Shown here one piece after another: positions 8,118-16,796 of a stretch of DNA of 64,000 bases. Each line of letters begins with the position of its first letter. Position 1 is the first letter of the stretch. The position numbers were made by a program, and so were the translations under genes. This DNA is from an uncultured Ruminococcus sp. (lineage in GTDB: Bacteria; Bacillota; Clostridia; Oscillospirales; Ruminococcaceae), in NCBI GenBank assembly GCA_947169885.1, contig CAMVRM010000014.1:1-64000 (forward strand), written 5' to 3'. The notes beneath the pieces were generated by a model. That model was not told the origin of the DNA. It saw nothing but the letters and a program-made list of their open reading frames with translations, and made no database searches.

Positions 8118-8417
8118 TTATATGAAAAGTCCTGTGACGAATGCGGAAGCAGAAGCGGCTGCGGCAACGGCTATAAGCGGCAGATCGAGATATGCCAGAA
8201 TAAGCGCTGCCGCCGTTCCGACTGCCGAGGAGACTGTGTTTCCCGTTGCGTGGAAAACGGCAGGGAAAGTCATCGCACTCAGCACCGCATAAGGCACGTA
8301 AAAAAGAAATCTGCGCAGGAACTTTGACTCTATCTTTTGGGTAAAAAAAGTAAACGGCAGCATACGTATAAGGTAAGTCACGCCTGCCATGACTAATATA
8401 TATATCGCTATGCTCAT
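8118..8417 (-). CDS. azlD: Branched-chain amino acid exporter small subunit AzlD
   Basis: This 99-residue membrane protein has three to four hydrophobic helices and the family pattern near its N-terminus (YLIRMLPF). With AzlC it forms a two-part exporter of branched-chain amino acids or analogues in the cytoplasmic membrane. It overlaps azlC by 4 nt (ATGA), so the two subunits are translationally coupled. The length is normal for the family. Confidence 0.92.
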   Translation of the reverse strand: MSIAIYILVMAGVTYLIRMLPFTFFTQKIESKFLRRFLFYVPYAVLSAMTFPAVFHATGNTVSSAVGTAAALILAYLDLPLIAVAAAASASAFVTGLFI

Positions 8418-9118
8418 TTTTCTGCCTCCTGCTTTTCATCTATCGGATACAAGAATGCTCCGATGACAGATGCAGCGACCGCACAGATGATAATGGCAAA
8501 TCCGCTCGTTATCATCGGGAGAAAATGCTTGCAGAGAACACTCAGCACGGCGGCGATAATGACAACTGCAAGCACGCTTCTGTGCTTTTTGGCAGGCGGT
8601 ATGATTATTGCGATGAACATTCCGTAGAGCATAAGCCCCAGTGCAGCCGTGACTGACGGCGGAAGTATCTCGCCCAGAACTGCGCCCAGAAACGTCCCAG
8701 ACACCCAGCCGACTGCCGCTACTAAAATGACGCAGTACATAAACTTTGGTGTGACGGGCTTTTTGCGGCAGCTGCAAACGGCGAATATCTCATCGGTAAT
8801 ACCGAAAGAAGCGAGCATTCTGTGTATAAACCCGAATGACGGATCAAGATTCTGCGAAAGCGACAGTCCCATGAGGGCATAGCGGAGATTTATCAGCAGC
8901 TGTACCAGCGCCATTTCCGCAAGAGTTCCCTGACGGGCGATTATCTCAATACCTGCCGCCTGACCTGCCGAAGTTATGTTCGTGAGCGAGATAAGTGAAG
9001 CGTCCACAGCCGAGATGCCGCATCGAACAGCCTGTATGCCGAATCCGAACGACACAGACAGATACCCAAGTCCGATAGGCAGACCGTGCAGAAGTCCCTC
9101 TTTTACCTCAGATGCCAT
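8414..9118 (-). CDS. azlC: Branched-chain amino acid exporter large subunit AzlC
   Basis: A 234-residue integral membrane protein with about five to six hydrophobic segments. The N-terminal GLPIGLGYLSVSFGFGI and SAGQAAGIEI are typical of AzlC. It pairs with AzlD encoded directly downstream. The gene begins 1 nt beyond the tatD stop codon, so tatD-azlC-azlD is one transcript. No adjacent Lrp-type regulator (AzlB) is seen. Confidence 0.92.
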   Translation of the reverse strand: MASEVKEGLLHGLPIGLGYLSVSFGFGIQAVRCGISAVDASLISLTNITSAGQAAGIEIIARQGTLAEMALVQLLINLRYALMGLSLSQNLDPSFGFIHRMLASFGITDEIFAVCSCRKKPVTPKFMYCVILVAAVGWVSGTFLGAVLGEILPPSVTAALGLMLYGMFIAIIIPPAKKHRSVLAVVIIAAVLSVLCKHFLPMITSGFAIIICAVAASVIGAFLYPIDEKQEAEK

Positions 9119-9119
9119 T

Positions 9120-9905
9120 TTACTTGCTGCCTATACCGAACAGATGTTCGGTATTCTTTCTTGCAGCCGCTTCAAGCTCTGAGACTGATACTTCCATATT
9201 CTTTGCAAGCTCTTCCGCAACGTAAACGATGTTCTGCGGAACATTTGTTCTCGGAAGTTTCTTGACGTTCCTCGGAGTGAGATACGGTGCATCAGTTTCC
9301 AGCAAAACACGGTCAAGAGGAAGTATCTTCACGGCATCTCTCAGTGCAGCCCCCCGGCGCTCGTCACATATCCAGCCTGTAATTCCGATGTAAAAGCCCA
9401 TATCGAGATACTTTTCAAGCACTTCACGCTTGCCCGTAAAGCAGTGTATCACCGAACGTCGGCATACCTCGGGATAGCCGGAAAAACAGCCTACCATGTC
9501 GGAATGTGCTTCACGCTCGTGCAGGAACATCGGTTTGCCTGTCTCTGCGGCTATCTCGATGTGATGTTCAAGACAGATAAGCTGATTTTCTTTTGTGGAG
9601 AACATTCTGTCATAGTCAAGTCCGCACTCCCCTACCGCCACTATGCGCTTGTTATCGGAAACATAGCGCCTTATGTCGGCAAGGTCTTTTTTGGCGGCAC
9701 GGTTCGCATTGTGAGGGTGGATACCCGTTGTGCCGTAAACATCATGAGAGTTGACGTAATCAACGACGAGCTTGTTTTCCTTGCGGTCGCTGCCTGTGAG
9801 AATGCACTTTACTCCTGCATCTTCGGCTGCGCTTATAACGGCATCGGGGTCTTTGAACTGGTCGCTGAAAAGGTTAAGTCCTATATCATAAAATCTTATT
9901 TCCAT
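9120..9905 (-). CDS. tatD: TatD-family metal-dependent hydrolase
   Basis: This 261-residue TIM-barrel hydrolase of the amidohydrolase superfamily probably acts as a 3'-5' DNA exonuclease or related deoxyribonuclease. Metal ligands are visible in TTGIHPHNA, AVGECGLDYD, FLHERE, IHCFTG and LLETDAPYL, spread in family order. The first metal site usually reads DxHxH near the N-terminus, but here it reads YDIGLNL, so those histidines are replaced. Activity may be altered. It is the promoter-proximal gene of a three-gene operon with azlC and azlD. Confidence 0.88.
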   Translation of the reverse strand: MEIRFYDIGLNLFSDQFKDPDAVISAAEDAGVKCILTGSDRKENKLVVDYVNSHDVYGTTGIHPHNANRAAKKDLADIRRYVSDNKRIVAVGECGLDYDRMFSTKENQLICLEHHIEIAAETGKPMFLHEREAHSDMVGCFSGYPEVCRRSVIHCFTGKREVLEKYLDMGFYIGITGWICDERRGAALRDAVKILPLDRVLLETDAPYLTPRNVKKLPRTNVPQNIVYVAEELAKNMEVSVSELEAAARKNTEHLFGIGSK

Positions 9906-9927
9906 ACTAACTCCTTGAAATAAAGAG

Positions 9928-9947
9928 ACCCCTCAGCGAGGAGTCAC
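9928..9947 (-). promoter_or_regulatory. Leader hairpin upstream of tatD
   Basis: On the minus strand GACTCCTC-GCT-GAGGGGTC forms an 8-bp stem with one G-U pair between the promoter and the tatD ribosome site. The following T-rich run is interrupted (TCTCTTTATTTC), so it is a weak attenuator candidate. Confidence 0.4.
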
Positions 9948-9960
9948 GATAATATTTGTT

Positions 9961-9989
9961 ATTATAACACATATTTTTTATCAAGTCAA
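9961..9989 (-). promoter_or_regulatory. Sigma-A promoter of tatD-azlCD
   Basis: On the minus strand TTGACT (plus 9984-9989) and TATAAT (plus 9961-9966) are 17 bp apart. Start of transcription is expected near 9954, giving a leader of about 50 nt. Confidence 0.8.
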
Positions 9990-10145
9990 TGAAATAATAT
10001 GAACAATCTCAAATCAGGTGATTTCCGACAGCTGTCACAATTACGAAAAATCAAAAAGTTCAGACTATCTTCATGTAATAAACACATAACTAAAATATAA
10101 TTGTTAGTATGGTATTTTATATACAGGCGAAAGGAATTTTTAAAA

Positions 10146-11384
10146 ATGATAAAAAAGATCACAGCGGTAACAGCCGCATTGATAATGGCAGCTTCAATGC
10201 TCTGCGGCTGCTCAAAAAGCGATAAGAAAGACTCATCTTCGGCAGCTGAAACAACAACAGCCGCCGAAAGCACAGCAGAATCAGCTGCTTCCGACTCCTC
10301 TTCCGAGAACAGCGAACTTCCTGTTGCATCACTGACGATAGACGGTGAAAAGGTCGACACTTCCGATCTTGTTATGCTGACAGTAGACGGCAGAGACGTT
10401 AAATTCGATGAATTCAGATATTATTATTTCACAGCTATCCAGCAGCTCACTCAGGGTTATGGCACTACTCTTGAACAGATAGCTTCGACCGAAGAGGGCT
10501 TCAAGAACCTGCTCGAACGTGTTGTCACCAACATCAAACAGGACTACGTTACATATGCGCTTTGCGATGAAAACGGCATAACCCTTTCTGATGAAGAAAT
10601 AGCTGCAAACGAGGAATCCTATAACTCTTATAAAGAAAATGCAGGCAGCGATGAAGCTTTTAATGAGGCGCTTGCTTCTTCATACATGACAGACGAACTG
10701 TTCCGTGACAGGATAGCACTCGCAGCGCTTTACATGAAAGCCGAATCGGAACTGCTCACAAACGAGGGCAAGTATGCCACAAGCAAGGAAGATTTCCGCA
10801 CGATCGTTCAGGATCCCGAAACTTATGCCTGCGTCCGCTCGATACTTATCCCCTTCTGCTGCAAGGCTGAGATAACCGATGAAGAACAGTCGGCGGCTTA
10901 TGACGGATATGACTTAAACGGCAAGTACATGGCTAAATCCTCCGCTTACGAAGCACTAAGCGATGAGGACAAGGAAAAAGTCAAAGAAGAAGCCAAGAAG
11001 CTTGCGGAAGAAGTTCTTGACAAGATAAACAAGGGCGAGGATTTTGAAGAAATGCTCACCGAATACGGCTGGGATCCCGGCATGGAGTCAAATCCGCAGG
11101 GTTACTACATGAACCACAACACAAGCTTTGTTCAGGAATTTCTTGATGCGGCGTTCAAGCTTTCCGAGGGCGAAGTCAGCCCTCTTGTTGAGAACGCAAG
11201 CTACGGCTGGTTCATAATCAAGAGAATGCCTATCGACATGGATTATGTTGAGGAAAATATCGACAGCATGATAGTCGAGTATGACACCCCTGCTATCGAA
11301 GAACTTTATATGACTACTATGGATTCTATGGAAGTCAAGTACTCCGACATCTACAACAAGCTGACAGCTGAAAGCATAACCTAA
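10146..11384 (+). CDS. PpiC/PrsA-like foldase lipoprotein
   Basis: A lipoprotein signal peptide (MIKKITAV... with lipobox LCGC near residue 20) is followed by a Ser/Thr/Ala/Glu-rich linker to about residue 60. A SurA/PrsA-type helical region and a parvulin-like domain follow (about 225-385), with conserved stretches YACVRSILIPF, NKGEDFEEMLTEYG and PQGYYM. The enzyme should isomerise proline peptide bonds and help exported proteins fold at the outer membrane face. The parvulin part contains two cysteines and an insertion (EEQSAAYDGYDLNGKY), so catalysis is not certain. Start at ATG 10146, where the signal peptide begins; upstream in-frame codons lack a ribosome site. A 49-bp palindromic repeat and a terminator follow. 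Confidence 0.85.
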   Translation: MIKKITAVTAALIMAASMLCGCSKSDKKDSSSAAETTTAAESTAESAASDSSSENSELPVASLTIDGEKVDTSDLVMLTVDGRDVKFDEFRYYYFTAIQQLTQGYGTTLEQIASTEEGFKNLLERVVTNIKQDYVTYALCDENGITLSDEEIAANEESYNSYKENAGSDEAFNEALASSYMTDELFRDRIALAALYMKAESELLTNEGKYATSKEDFRTIVQDPETYACVRSILIPFCCKAEITDEEQSAAYDGYDLNGKYMAKSSAYEALSDEDKEKVKEEAKKLAEEVLDKINKGEDFEEMLTEYGWDPGMESNPQGYYMNHNTSFVQEFLDAAFKLSEGEVSPLVENASYGWFIIKRMPIDMDYVEENIDSMIVEYDTPAIEELYMTTMDSMEVKYSDIYNKLTAESIT

Positions 11385-11391
11385 AAAACTC

Positions 11392-11440
11392 AGAACCTGT
11401 CTTCACAAGACACGTACAGAGTCTTGTGAAGACAGGTTCT
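11392..11440 (+). repeat. Short form of the dispersed palindromic element (copy 1)
   Basis: Two perfect 20-bp inverted arms (11392-11411 and 11421-11440, beginning AGAACCTGTC) enclose the 9-nt loop ACGTACAGA. The same arms and loop recur at 63595 (inverted) and as the ends of 163-bp elements at 29096, 35389 and 45252. It lies 8 nt after a gene and before that gene's terminator. The right flank is TTA and the left flank is TCA. Confidence 0.9.
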
Positions 11441-11441
11441 T

Positions 11442-11479
11442 AAATACCCGGGTAAGATGATTATTCGGGTATTTCTTTG
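11442..11479 (+). terminator. Terminator after the PpiC lipoprotein gene
   Basis: AAATACCCG (11442-11450) pairs with CGGGTATTT (11466-11474), followed by TCTTT. It ends only 5 nt before the next start codon, leaving that gene without a visible ribosome site. Confidence 0.65.
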
Positions 11480-11484
11480 ATATT

Positions 11485-12231
11485 ATGACTGATATTCAAC
11501 GCTTTGAAGAAGCCTGCGGTCAGGTCATCGGCAAGGAACACGACCGCAGCAGCATAGGCTTGCTGAATGAAAAAACACTCCATGCCGTTTTAAAGCGCTA
11601 CTACGAACCGTGTACAGAATGTCACGAGATACCCATAGGTAAATATGTCGCTGACATCGTTTCGGAGGACGGCATCATCGAGATACAGACAGGAAGTTTT
11701 ACTCCGCTCAGACCAAAGCTTGAATTTCTGCTGGATTTTGCAAACGTCACGGTCGTCTATCCCATGGCAAAGGAAAAATACATAAGCTGGATAGACCCGA
11801 AAACAGGAGAAGTGAGCGAACCGAGAAAAAGCCCCAAGCACGCAAAGCCGATAGATGCTTTCTATGAACTGGTGCGGATAATGTATACGCTCGACAATCC
11901 CCGTTTCAGGCTAAGGCTCGTTATGCTTGAACTGCACGAACAGCGTATACTTGACGGCTGGTCAAGGGACAAAAAGCGTGGTTCTCACCGAAGCGACAGA
12001 CTTCCCGCAAAGCTTATTGAGGAGATAGCCATAGACTGCCCTGCCGATTTTGATATGTTTATCCCGACAGGTCTGAACGAACAGTTCACGATAAAAGAGT
12101 TCGCAAAAGCCGCACACACGACTTACGGGCTTGCTCAGACGGCAATAAAAGTGCTGTGCTATCTTGAACGGCTGGAACTTGTCGGCAAGCTTGAACGGCA
12201 AAATCTTTATTCTGTAAAGCTTAGTCATTGA
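11485..12231 (+). CDS. PD-(D/E)XK-like nuclease-fold protein with C-terminal winged helix
   Basis: I do not recognise a named family for this 248-residue soluble protein. Residues 25-80 show a PD-(D/E)XK-like pattern: LLNEKTLHAVLKRYY, then YVADIV with Asp57, then GIIEIQT with Glu66 and Gln68. It therefore probably has a restriction-endonuclease fold. Residues about 190-245 (FTIKEFAKAAHTTYGLAQ) look like a winged helix-turn-helix that could bind DNA. The start ATG at 11485 has no clear Shine-Dalgarno site and lies 5 nt beyond a terminator hairpin, so expression may be leaderless or low. No methylase or other defence gene is adjacent. Confidence 0.6.
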   Translation: MTDIQRFEEACGQVIGKEHDRSSIGLLNEKTLHAVLKRYYEPCTECHEIPIGKYVADIVSEDGIIEIQTGSFTPLRPKLEFLLDFANVTVVYPMAKEKYISWIDPKTGEVSEPRKSPKHAKPIDAFYELVRIMYTLDNPRFRLRLVMLELHEQRILDGWSRDKKRGSHRSDRLPAKLIEEIAIDCPADFDMFIPTGLNEQFTIKEFAKAAHTTYGLAQTAIKVLCYLERLELVGKLERQNLYSVKLSH

Positions 12232-12251
12232 CATTTTCAGGCATTTTTCCC

Positions 12252-12281
12252 TTGACTTTTTACTTATGACTGTGCTATAAT
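12252..12281 (+). promoter_or_regulatory. Promoter of the D,D-carboxypeptidase gene
   Basis: TTGACT (12252-12257) and TATAAT (12276-12281) are 18 bp apart, about 35 bp before the start codon. A ribosome site AGGAGA precedes the ATG at 12319. Confidence 0.8.
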
Positions 12282-12318
12282 TATTTATGCAGCTTAAAAT
12301 GATAGGAGATAAAAAATA

Positions 12319-13773
12319 ATGAGGAAAAGCTTTTTTCGCAGGGTAACGGCAGTTGTTCTGTCGGCTGTGACGATCATGGCAACAGGTACGGCGATAACAG
12401 CGAGCGCATTTAATTTCACGCCCGTCAAGACTGAAACGGACGACAAGGGCAACTATATCAAGCTTGACCTGAAATCCGAATCGGTCTATATGATAAATAT
12501 GGACACCGGCGAAGTGCTTGTGGACATCGAGAGCAATAAACAGCGTGTCCCTGCATCGCTGACCAAAATAATGACGGCGATAGTCCTGCTGGACGAATTT
12601 GACGGCGATGAGCAAAAGCTGAAAAGCACCACATACTCCGCAGGAACTGAGGCTTTTGACGATATATACGGCACGGGCGCTTCAACGGCGGATATTTATC
12701 CTTATGAGGAAGTGACCTGCTATGACCTGCTTGCGGCGCTCATGATACCCTCGGCGTGCGAGGCGGCAAACGTCATCGCATACGGTATGTGCGGTTCGAT
12801 CGACGCTTTTGCGGACAAGATGAACGCTAAGGCGGCAGAACTGGGCATGAATGACAGCCACTTCTCAAACGCTCACGGACTGTCGGGCGACAACAACTAC
12901 ACCACCTGCGTCGACTTGTCGAAAGCTTGTATGTATGCGCTTGATAATTACGAAGTGTTCAAGGAGATAGTCAGCACCAATGATTACACAATGTCGCCGA
13001 CAGATATTCACCCCGAAGGTACTTACATCTACAACACCAACTATATGCTCAATCCCGACTCGCTCTACTATTACTCATATTGTCGGGGAATAAAGACGGG
13101 TACGCTCGATCTTGCAGGCAGATGTCTTGCGTCTTATGCGGTATGTGACGGAAGCAGGTACTTAACTATCACTATGGGCGCTCCCCTCGACAAGCTTGAA
13201 GCCGATTTCCAGAAAGGCTATGATAATCCCGACTCAGTGTATGCGGACGATACAGTGTATTACAATCTTATCGACCACATAAATCTCTACCAGTGGGCTT
13301 TCACCTATATCGAGAACAGACAGCTCGTCAACAAGAACAGCGAGGTCAGCGAAGCCAAGATAGAATATGGCGATGAAGGCAGAGATTACGTAACGCTCAA
13401 ACCCGAGAACGATCTTTCGATGAATCTTCCCGACTATGTGGCTGAAGAAGAGATCGAACGCAAGATCGAAGTGTATGACAACATAATCGCTCCCGTTCAG
13501 AAAGGCGACAAGCTGGGTGAAATGACCGTCAGCTATTCAGGCGAGGAGATCGCTAAGATACCGCTCATCGCTACCGAGACAGTCGAGCGCTCAAAGCCTG
13601 CCGAAAAGATCGCAGTCGCTAAGTCATTCAAGCACAGCAAGCAGTTCAAGGCGGCGCTTGCGATCGTGATACTTTTCACCATAGCATACGTTACTATCCA
13701 CATCGTTACTATGCAGAAGCGCTATATGAAAAAGGCACAAACCAAAATCAAGATCACAAAGAATCCTAAATGA
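12319..13773 (+). CDS. dacA: D-alanyl-D-alanine carboxypeptidase (S11 family)
   Basis: This 484-residue enzyme should trim the terminal D-Ala from peptidoglycan stem peptides outside the membrane. A signal peptide occupies residues 1-30. The serine motif SLTK is at 80-83, SAC at 145-147 stands in for SxN, and KTG is at 259-261. A beta-rich C-terminal domain (about 345-435) is followed by a membrane anchor at about 448-470 and a basic tail. The Cys in place of Asn in the second motif is a known variation in this family. It has its own promoter and stands alone, just before the tryptophan leader. Confidence 0.9.
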   Translation: MRKSFFRRVTAVVLSAVTIMATGTAITASAFNFTPVKTETDDKGNYIKLDLKSESVYMINMDTGEVLVDIESNKQRVPASLTKIMTAIVLLDEFDGDEQKLKSTTYSAGTEAFDDIYGTGASTADIYPYEEVTCYDLLAALMIPSACEAANVIAYGMCGSIDAFADKMNAKAAELGMNDSHFSNAHGLSGDNNYTTCVDLSKACMYALDNYEVFKEIVSTNDYTMSPTDIHPEGTYIYNTNYMLNPDSLYYYSYCRGIKTGTLDLAGRCLASYAVCDGSRYLTITMGAPLDKLEADFQKGYDNPDSVYADDTVYYNLIDHINLYQWAFTYIENRQLVNKNSEVSEAKIEYGDEGRDYVTLKPENDLSMNLPDYVAEEEIERKIEVYDNIIAPVQKGDKLGEMTVSYSGEEIAKIPLIATETVERSKPAEKIAVAKSFKHSKQFKAALAIVILFTIAYVTIHIVTMQKRYMKKAQTKIKITKNPK

Positions 13774-13860
13774 TCGTTTTTTAACATAGTAAAATCTAAA
13801 ATGACTGTTAAATTTACAAAGTGTTCATTTTATTTGTGATATTTGTTAATTTATCAATTG

Positions 13861-13866
13861 TATAAT
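13861..13866 (+). promoter_or_regulatory. -10 box of the trp operon promoter
   Basis: TATAAT at 13861-13866 lies upstream of the T-box leader. No good -35 hexamer is visible 17 bp before it. Transcription would start near 13873. Confidence 0.55.
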
Positions 13867-13884
13867 ATCATTAGTGAATTTAAT

Positions 13885-14173
13885 ACAGATTAAATCCGTT
13901 GAGCAAAAGTAAGTAACCCCTGCGGAGGTTTTCAGAGAGTGTGCGGTCGGTGTGAGCATACAGCGGAGGCTTGGGTGAATGGATTTGTGAGGAGCATCGT
14001 TAAACACCTTTTTGGTGAAGTACCGATCGCCGTGTTTCCTACGTTAGTGTGACAGGATATTTCCCTTGAAAGACAGGGCGTATCTGCTGAGGCGGCTTCT
14101 GCCGTGAATTTGGGTGGCACCACGAAAGTTTTTCGTCCCATAACAGACATTATATCTGTTATGGGGCTTTTTT
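13885..14173 (+). promoter_or_regulatory. Tryptophan T-box riboswitch
   Basis: The leader contains the AGAGAG and GAGC elements of stem I (about 13934 and 13954), a specifier loop GAATGGATTT whose codon UGG at 13980-13982 specifies tryptophan, and the conserved T-box TTTGGGTGGCACCACG (14109-14124). A terminator follows: CCCATAACAGA (14137-14147) pairs with TCTGTTATGGG (14155-14165), then T6. Uncharged tRNA-Trp should stabilise the antiterminator and turn on the operon when tryptophan is scarce. The downstream trpE matches this specificity. Confidence 0.93.
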
Positions 14174-14194
14174 ATTGCAAGGAGGTCAAATACT

Positions 14195-15670
14195 ATGCTG
14201 TATCCCGAAAAAAATGAAGTCAGGGAACTTCTCGAAAATTACAGGAACGTCCCCGTCTTCTATGAACTGCTTATGGATCATTATACGCCGATACATCTTT
14301 TCAACGCTCTGCACGCAGAGTACATCAACTGCTTCATTCTTGAATCGGTCGACAACAAGGATCAATGGGGACGCTGGTCATACATCGGGATCCAGCCTAA
14401 ACAGCGCATAACTCTCGATAAGCACACAGCAACAGTTGAAGAACTCTCGGGAGAGCGTGAAGTTACGCACTGTGATGACCCGATAAGCTTTTTCAACAGC
14501 CTTATCGAAAAGAACAAGTCGCCGAAATTCCCCGGCAGACCAAAGCTTACAGGCGGTCTTATGGGCTATTTCTCATATGACATGGTGAGATATTTCGAGA
14601 AAAAGCTTACGAATATCCCGAACGATGATCTGGGACTTCCCGATGCGGAACTGTTCAACTATGACAAGCTGGTAGCATACGATCACCTGAGCAACAAGGC
14701 GATAATCATTCTGAATATCTCGGCTGACGATGACCTTGACGCAAAGTATGCCGAGTGCGAGCAGAAAGTAACCGAGATAACCGAGGTGCTTAAAAAATAC
14801 GTTCACACTCAGACAGTCGAGAAAGAGACTCTTCCCGAGCTGAAAGTTACCTCGAACATCTCAAAAGAACAGTACATGGCGAATGTCAACAAGGCTAAGG
14901 AATACATCGTGAACGGCGACATTTTCCAGGTAGTTCCCTCTCAGCGCTTTGAGATAAGCGATCCGCCCGACAGCTTTGACGTTTACAGAATGCTCAGGAC
15001 CACAAACCCCTCGCCTTATCTGTTCTATTTCAGCTGCCTTGATTACGCTTATGCAGGTGCTTCTCCCGAAATGCTCGTTTCGGTGAATGACGGCACGGTC
15101 ATCAACCGCCCCATTGCAGGCACGATAAAGCGTGGCAGGACGAATGACGAGGATGCTGCAAACGAACGTCAGCTTGTGAATGACCCGAAAGAAAAGGCTG
15201 AACACATGATGCTCGTTGACCTTGGACGAAATGACATCGGAAAGGTATCGCAGTTCGGAAGCGTTGAAGTCACCGATCTTATGACGGTGGAGCGCTACTC
15301 AAAAGTTATGCACTTGGTTTCAAACGTAAAAGGCAAGCTTGCCGAGGACAAAAAACCTATGGACGCTCTTATGGCTGTTCTGCCTGCGGGAACGCTCTCG
15401 GGTGCGCCGAAAGTAAGAGCGATGGAGATAATCGACGAGCTGGAAACAACAAAGCGCTGTCTCTACGGCGGAACAGTCGGTTATCTTGCGTATGACGGAA
15501 GCATTGACACCTGCATAGCTATCCGCACAGTCCTTTACAGAAACGGCAAGGCTTATGTTCAGGCAGGCGGCGGCGTGGTACTCGACTCCGATCCCGAAAA
15601 GGAATACGAGGAGAGCGTCAACAAGGCTAAGGCTGTTATAAATGCAGTTAAAGAAGCCGCAAAACTTTAA
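14195..15670 (+). CDS. trpE: Anthranilate synthase component I
   Basis: This 491-residue chorismate-utilising enzyme makes anthranilate from chorismate with ammonia or glutamine delivered by TrpG. The N-terminal domain carries the tryptophan-site stretch LLESVDN-like (FILESVDNKDQWGRWSY). The catalytic domain contains VPSQRF, SPYLFY, SPEMLV, PIAGTIKRG and TLSGAPKVRAMEII, ending with AGGGVVLDSDPEKEYEE. Length and motif order are normal. It directly follows the T-box terminator with an AAGGAGG ribosome site. Its glutaminase partner is fused to TrpD further down the same operon. Confidence 0.95.
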   Translation: MLYPEKNEVRELLENYRNVPVFYELLMDHYTPIHLFNALHAEYINCFILESVDNKDQWGRWSYIGIQPKQRITLDKHTATVEELSGEREVTHCDDPISFFNSLIEKNKSPKFPGRPKLTGGLMGYFSYDMVRYFEKKLTNIPNDDLGLPDAELFNYDKLVAYDHLSNKAIIILNISADDDLDAKYAECEQKVTEITEVLKKYVHTQTVEKETLPELKVTSNISKEQYMANVNKAKEYIVNGDIFQVVPSQRFEISDPPDSFDVYRMLRTTNPSPYLFYFSCLDYAYAGASPEMLVSVNDGTVINRPIAGTIKRGRTNDEDAANERQLVNDPKEKAEHMMLVDLGRNDIGKVSQFGSVEVTDLMTVERYSKVMHLVSNVKGKLAEDKKPMDALMAVLPAGTLSGAPKVRAMEIIDELETTKRCLYGGTVGYLAYDGSIDTCIAIRTVLYRNGKAYVQAGGGVVLDSDPEKEYEESVNKAKAVINAVKEAAKL

Positions 15671-15716
15671 TTATGTTGTCCATATAAATATTATATAAAG
15701 AGGAGATCTGAAAATA

Positions 15717-16796
15717 ATGTCAGAAAACAACATCATCTTAACAGGCGACCGCCCTACCGGTTCGCTGCACTTGGGTCATTACGTAGGCTCGCTCAGCACA
15801 AGAGTAAGGTTACAGAACACGGGCAAATATCAGCCGTTCGTTATGATAGCCGACTTGCAGGCGCTTACCGATAACGCCGAGAACCCTGCTAAGATACGTG
15901 AGAACCTGCTTGAAGTAACACTTGACTATCTCGCAGCAGGACTTGACCCCACAAAGACTACTATCTTTGTTCAGTCGCATATCCCTGCGCTCACTGAGCT
16001 GCCTATGTATTACTCAAACCTTGTTACGATGTCAAGACTGGAACGCAACCCCACTATCAAGTCGGAGATCAAAATGCGCAACTTTGAGCGCAGCATTCCT
16101 GTCGGCTTTATGACATATCCTATCAGTCAGGCGGCAGACATCACGGCTTTCAGAGCAAAGTATGTTCCCGTAGGCGAAGATCAGCTCCCTATGCTGGAAC
16201 AGGCAAGAGAGATAGTCAGCAGCTTCAACCGCATCTACAAGTGCGACATTCTTGTTGAGCCTGAGGCTATCCTCCCCGAGAACACTGCCTGCAACAGACT
16301 GGTCGGTATCGACGGCGGCACAAAGATGTCAAAATCGCTCGGCAACTGCATCTATCTTAAAGATGACGAAAAGACGCTCAAACAGAAGATCATGAGTATG
16401 TACACCGACCCGACACACGTTAACGTCAGCGACCCGGGTCACACCGAGGGTAATCCCGTGTTCATCTACCTTGCGGCGTTCTCCACTGAGGAACACTTCG
16501 CTGAGTACTTCCCCGACTATAAGAACCTTGACGAGATGAAAGAGCATTACGAACGTGGCGGTCTGGGCGACATGAAGTGCAAGAAGTTCTTAAACAGCGT
16601 TATGCAGGAAACATTGAAGCCTATCCGTGAGCGCCGTGAGGAGTTCGCAAAGGACAAAGGCGAACTGCTGAATATCCTGAGAAAGGGTACTGACAAGGCT
16701 ATCGAAGTATCGAATGAAACGCTCTCGCTGGTGAGAAACGCAATCGGAGTTGATTACTTCAACGATGCGGAATTCATTGAAAAGTACGCTAAGTAA
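15717..16796 (+). CDS. trpS: Tryptophanyl-tRNA synthetase
   Basis: A class I aminoacyl-tRNA synthetase of 359 residues that charges tRNA-Trp. The HIGH signature reads HLGHY near residue 18, and KMSKS is intact in GGTKMSKSLGN near residue 203. It lies inside the trp operon, between trpE and the trpGD fusion. The same T-box should therefore raise both tryptophan synthesis and tRNA charging when tRNA-Trp is uncharged. AGGAG precedes the ATG. Confidence 0.95.
   Translation: MSENNIILTGDRPTGSLHLGHYVGSLSTRVRLQNTGKYQPFVMIADLQALTDNAENPAKIRENLLEVTLDYLAAGLDPTKTTIFVQSHIPALTELPMYYSNLVTMSRLERNPTIKSEIKMRNFERSIPVGFMTYPISQAADITAFRAKYVPVGEDQLPMLEQAREIVSSFNRIYKCDILVEPEAILPENTACNRLVGIDGGTKMSKSLGNCIYLKDDEKTLKQKIMSMYTDPTHVNVSDPGHTEGNPVFIYLAAFSTEEHFAEYFPDYKNLDEMKEHYERGGLGDMKCKKFLNSVMQETLKPIRERREEFAKDKGELLNILRKGTDKAIEVSNETLSLVRNAIGVDYFNDAEFIEKYAK

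Noticed and set aside
13885..14173. Classical trp attenuator with a leader peptide
   Set aside because: No Trp-rich leader peptide is present. The conserved TGGGTGGCACCACG box and UGG specifier identify a T-box instead.
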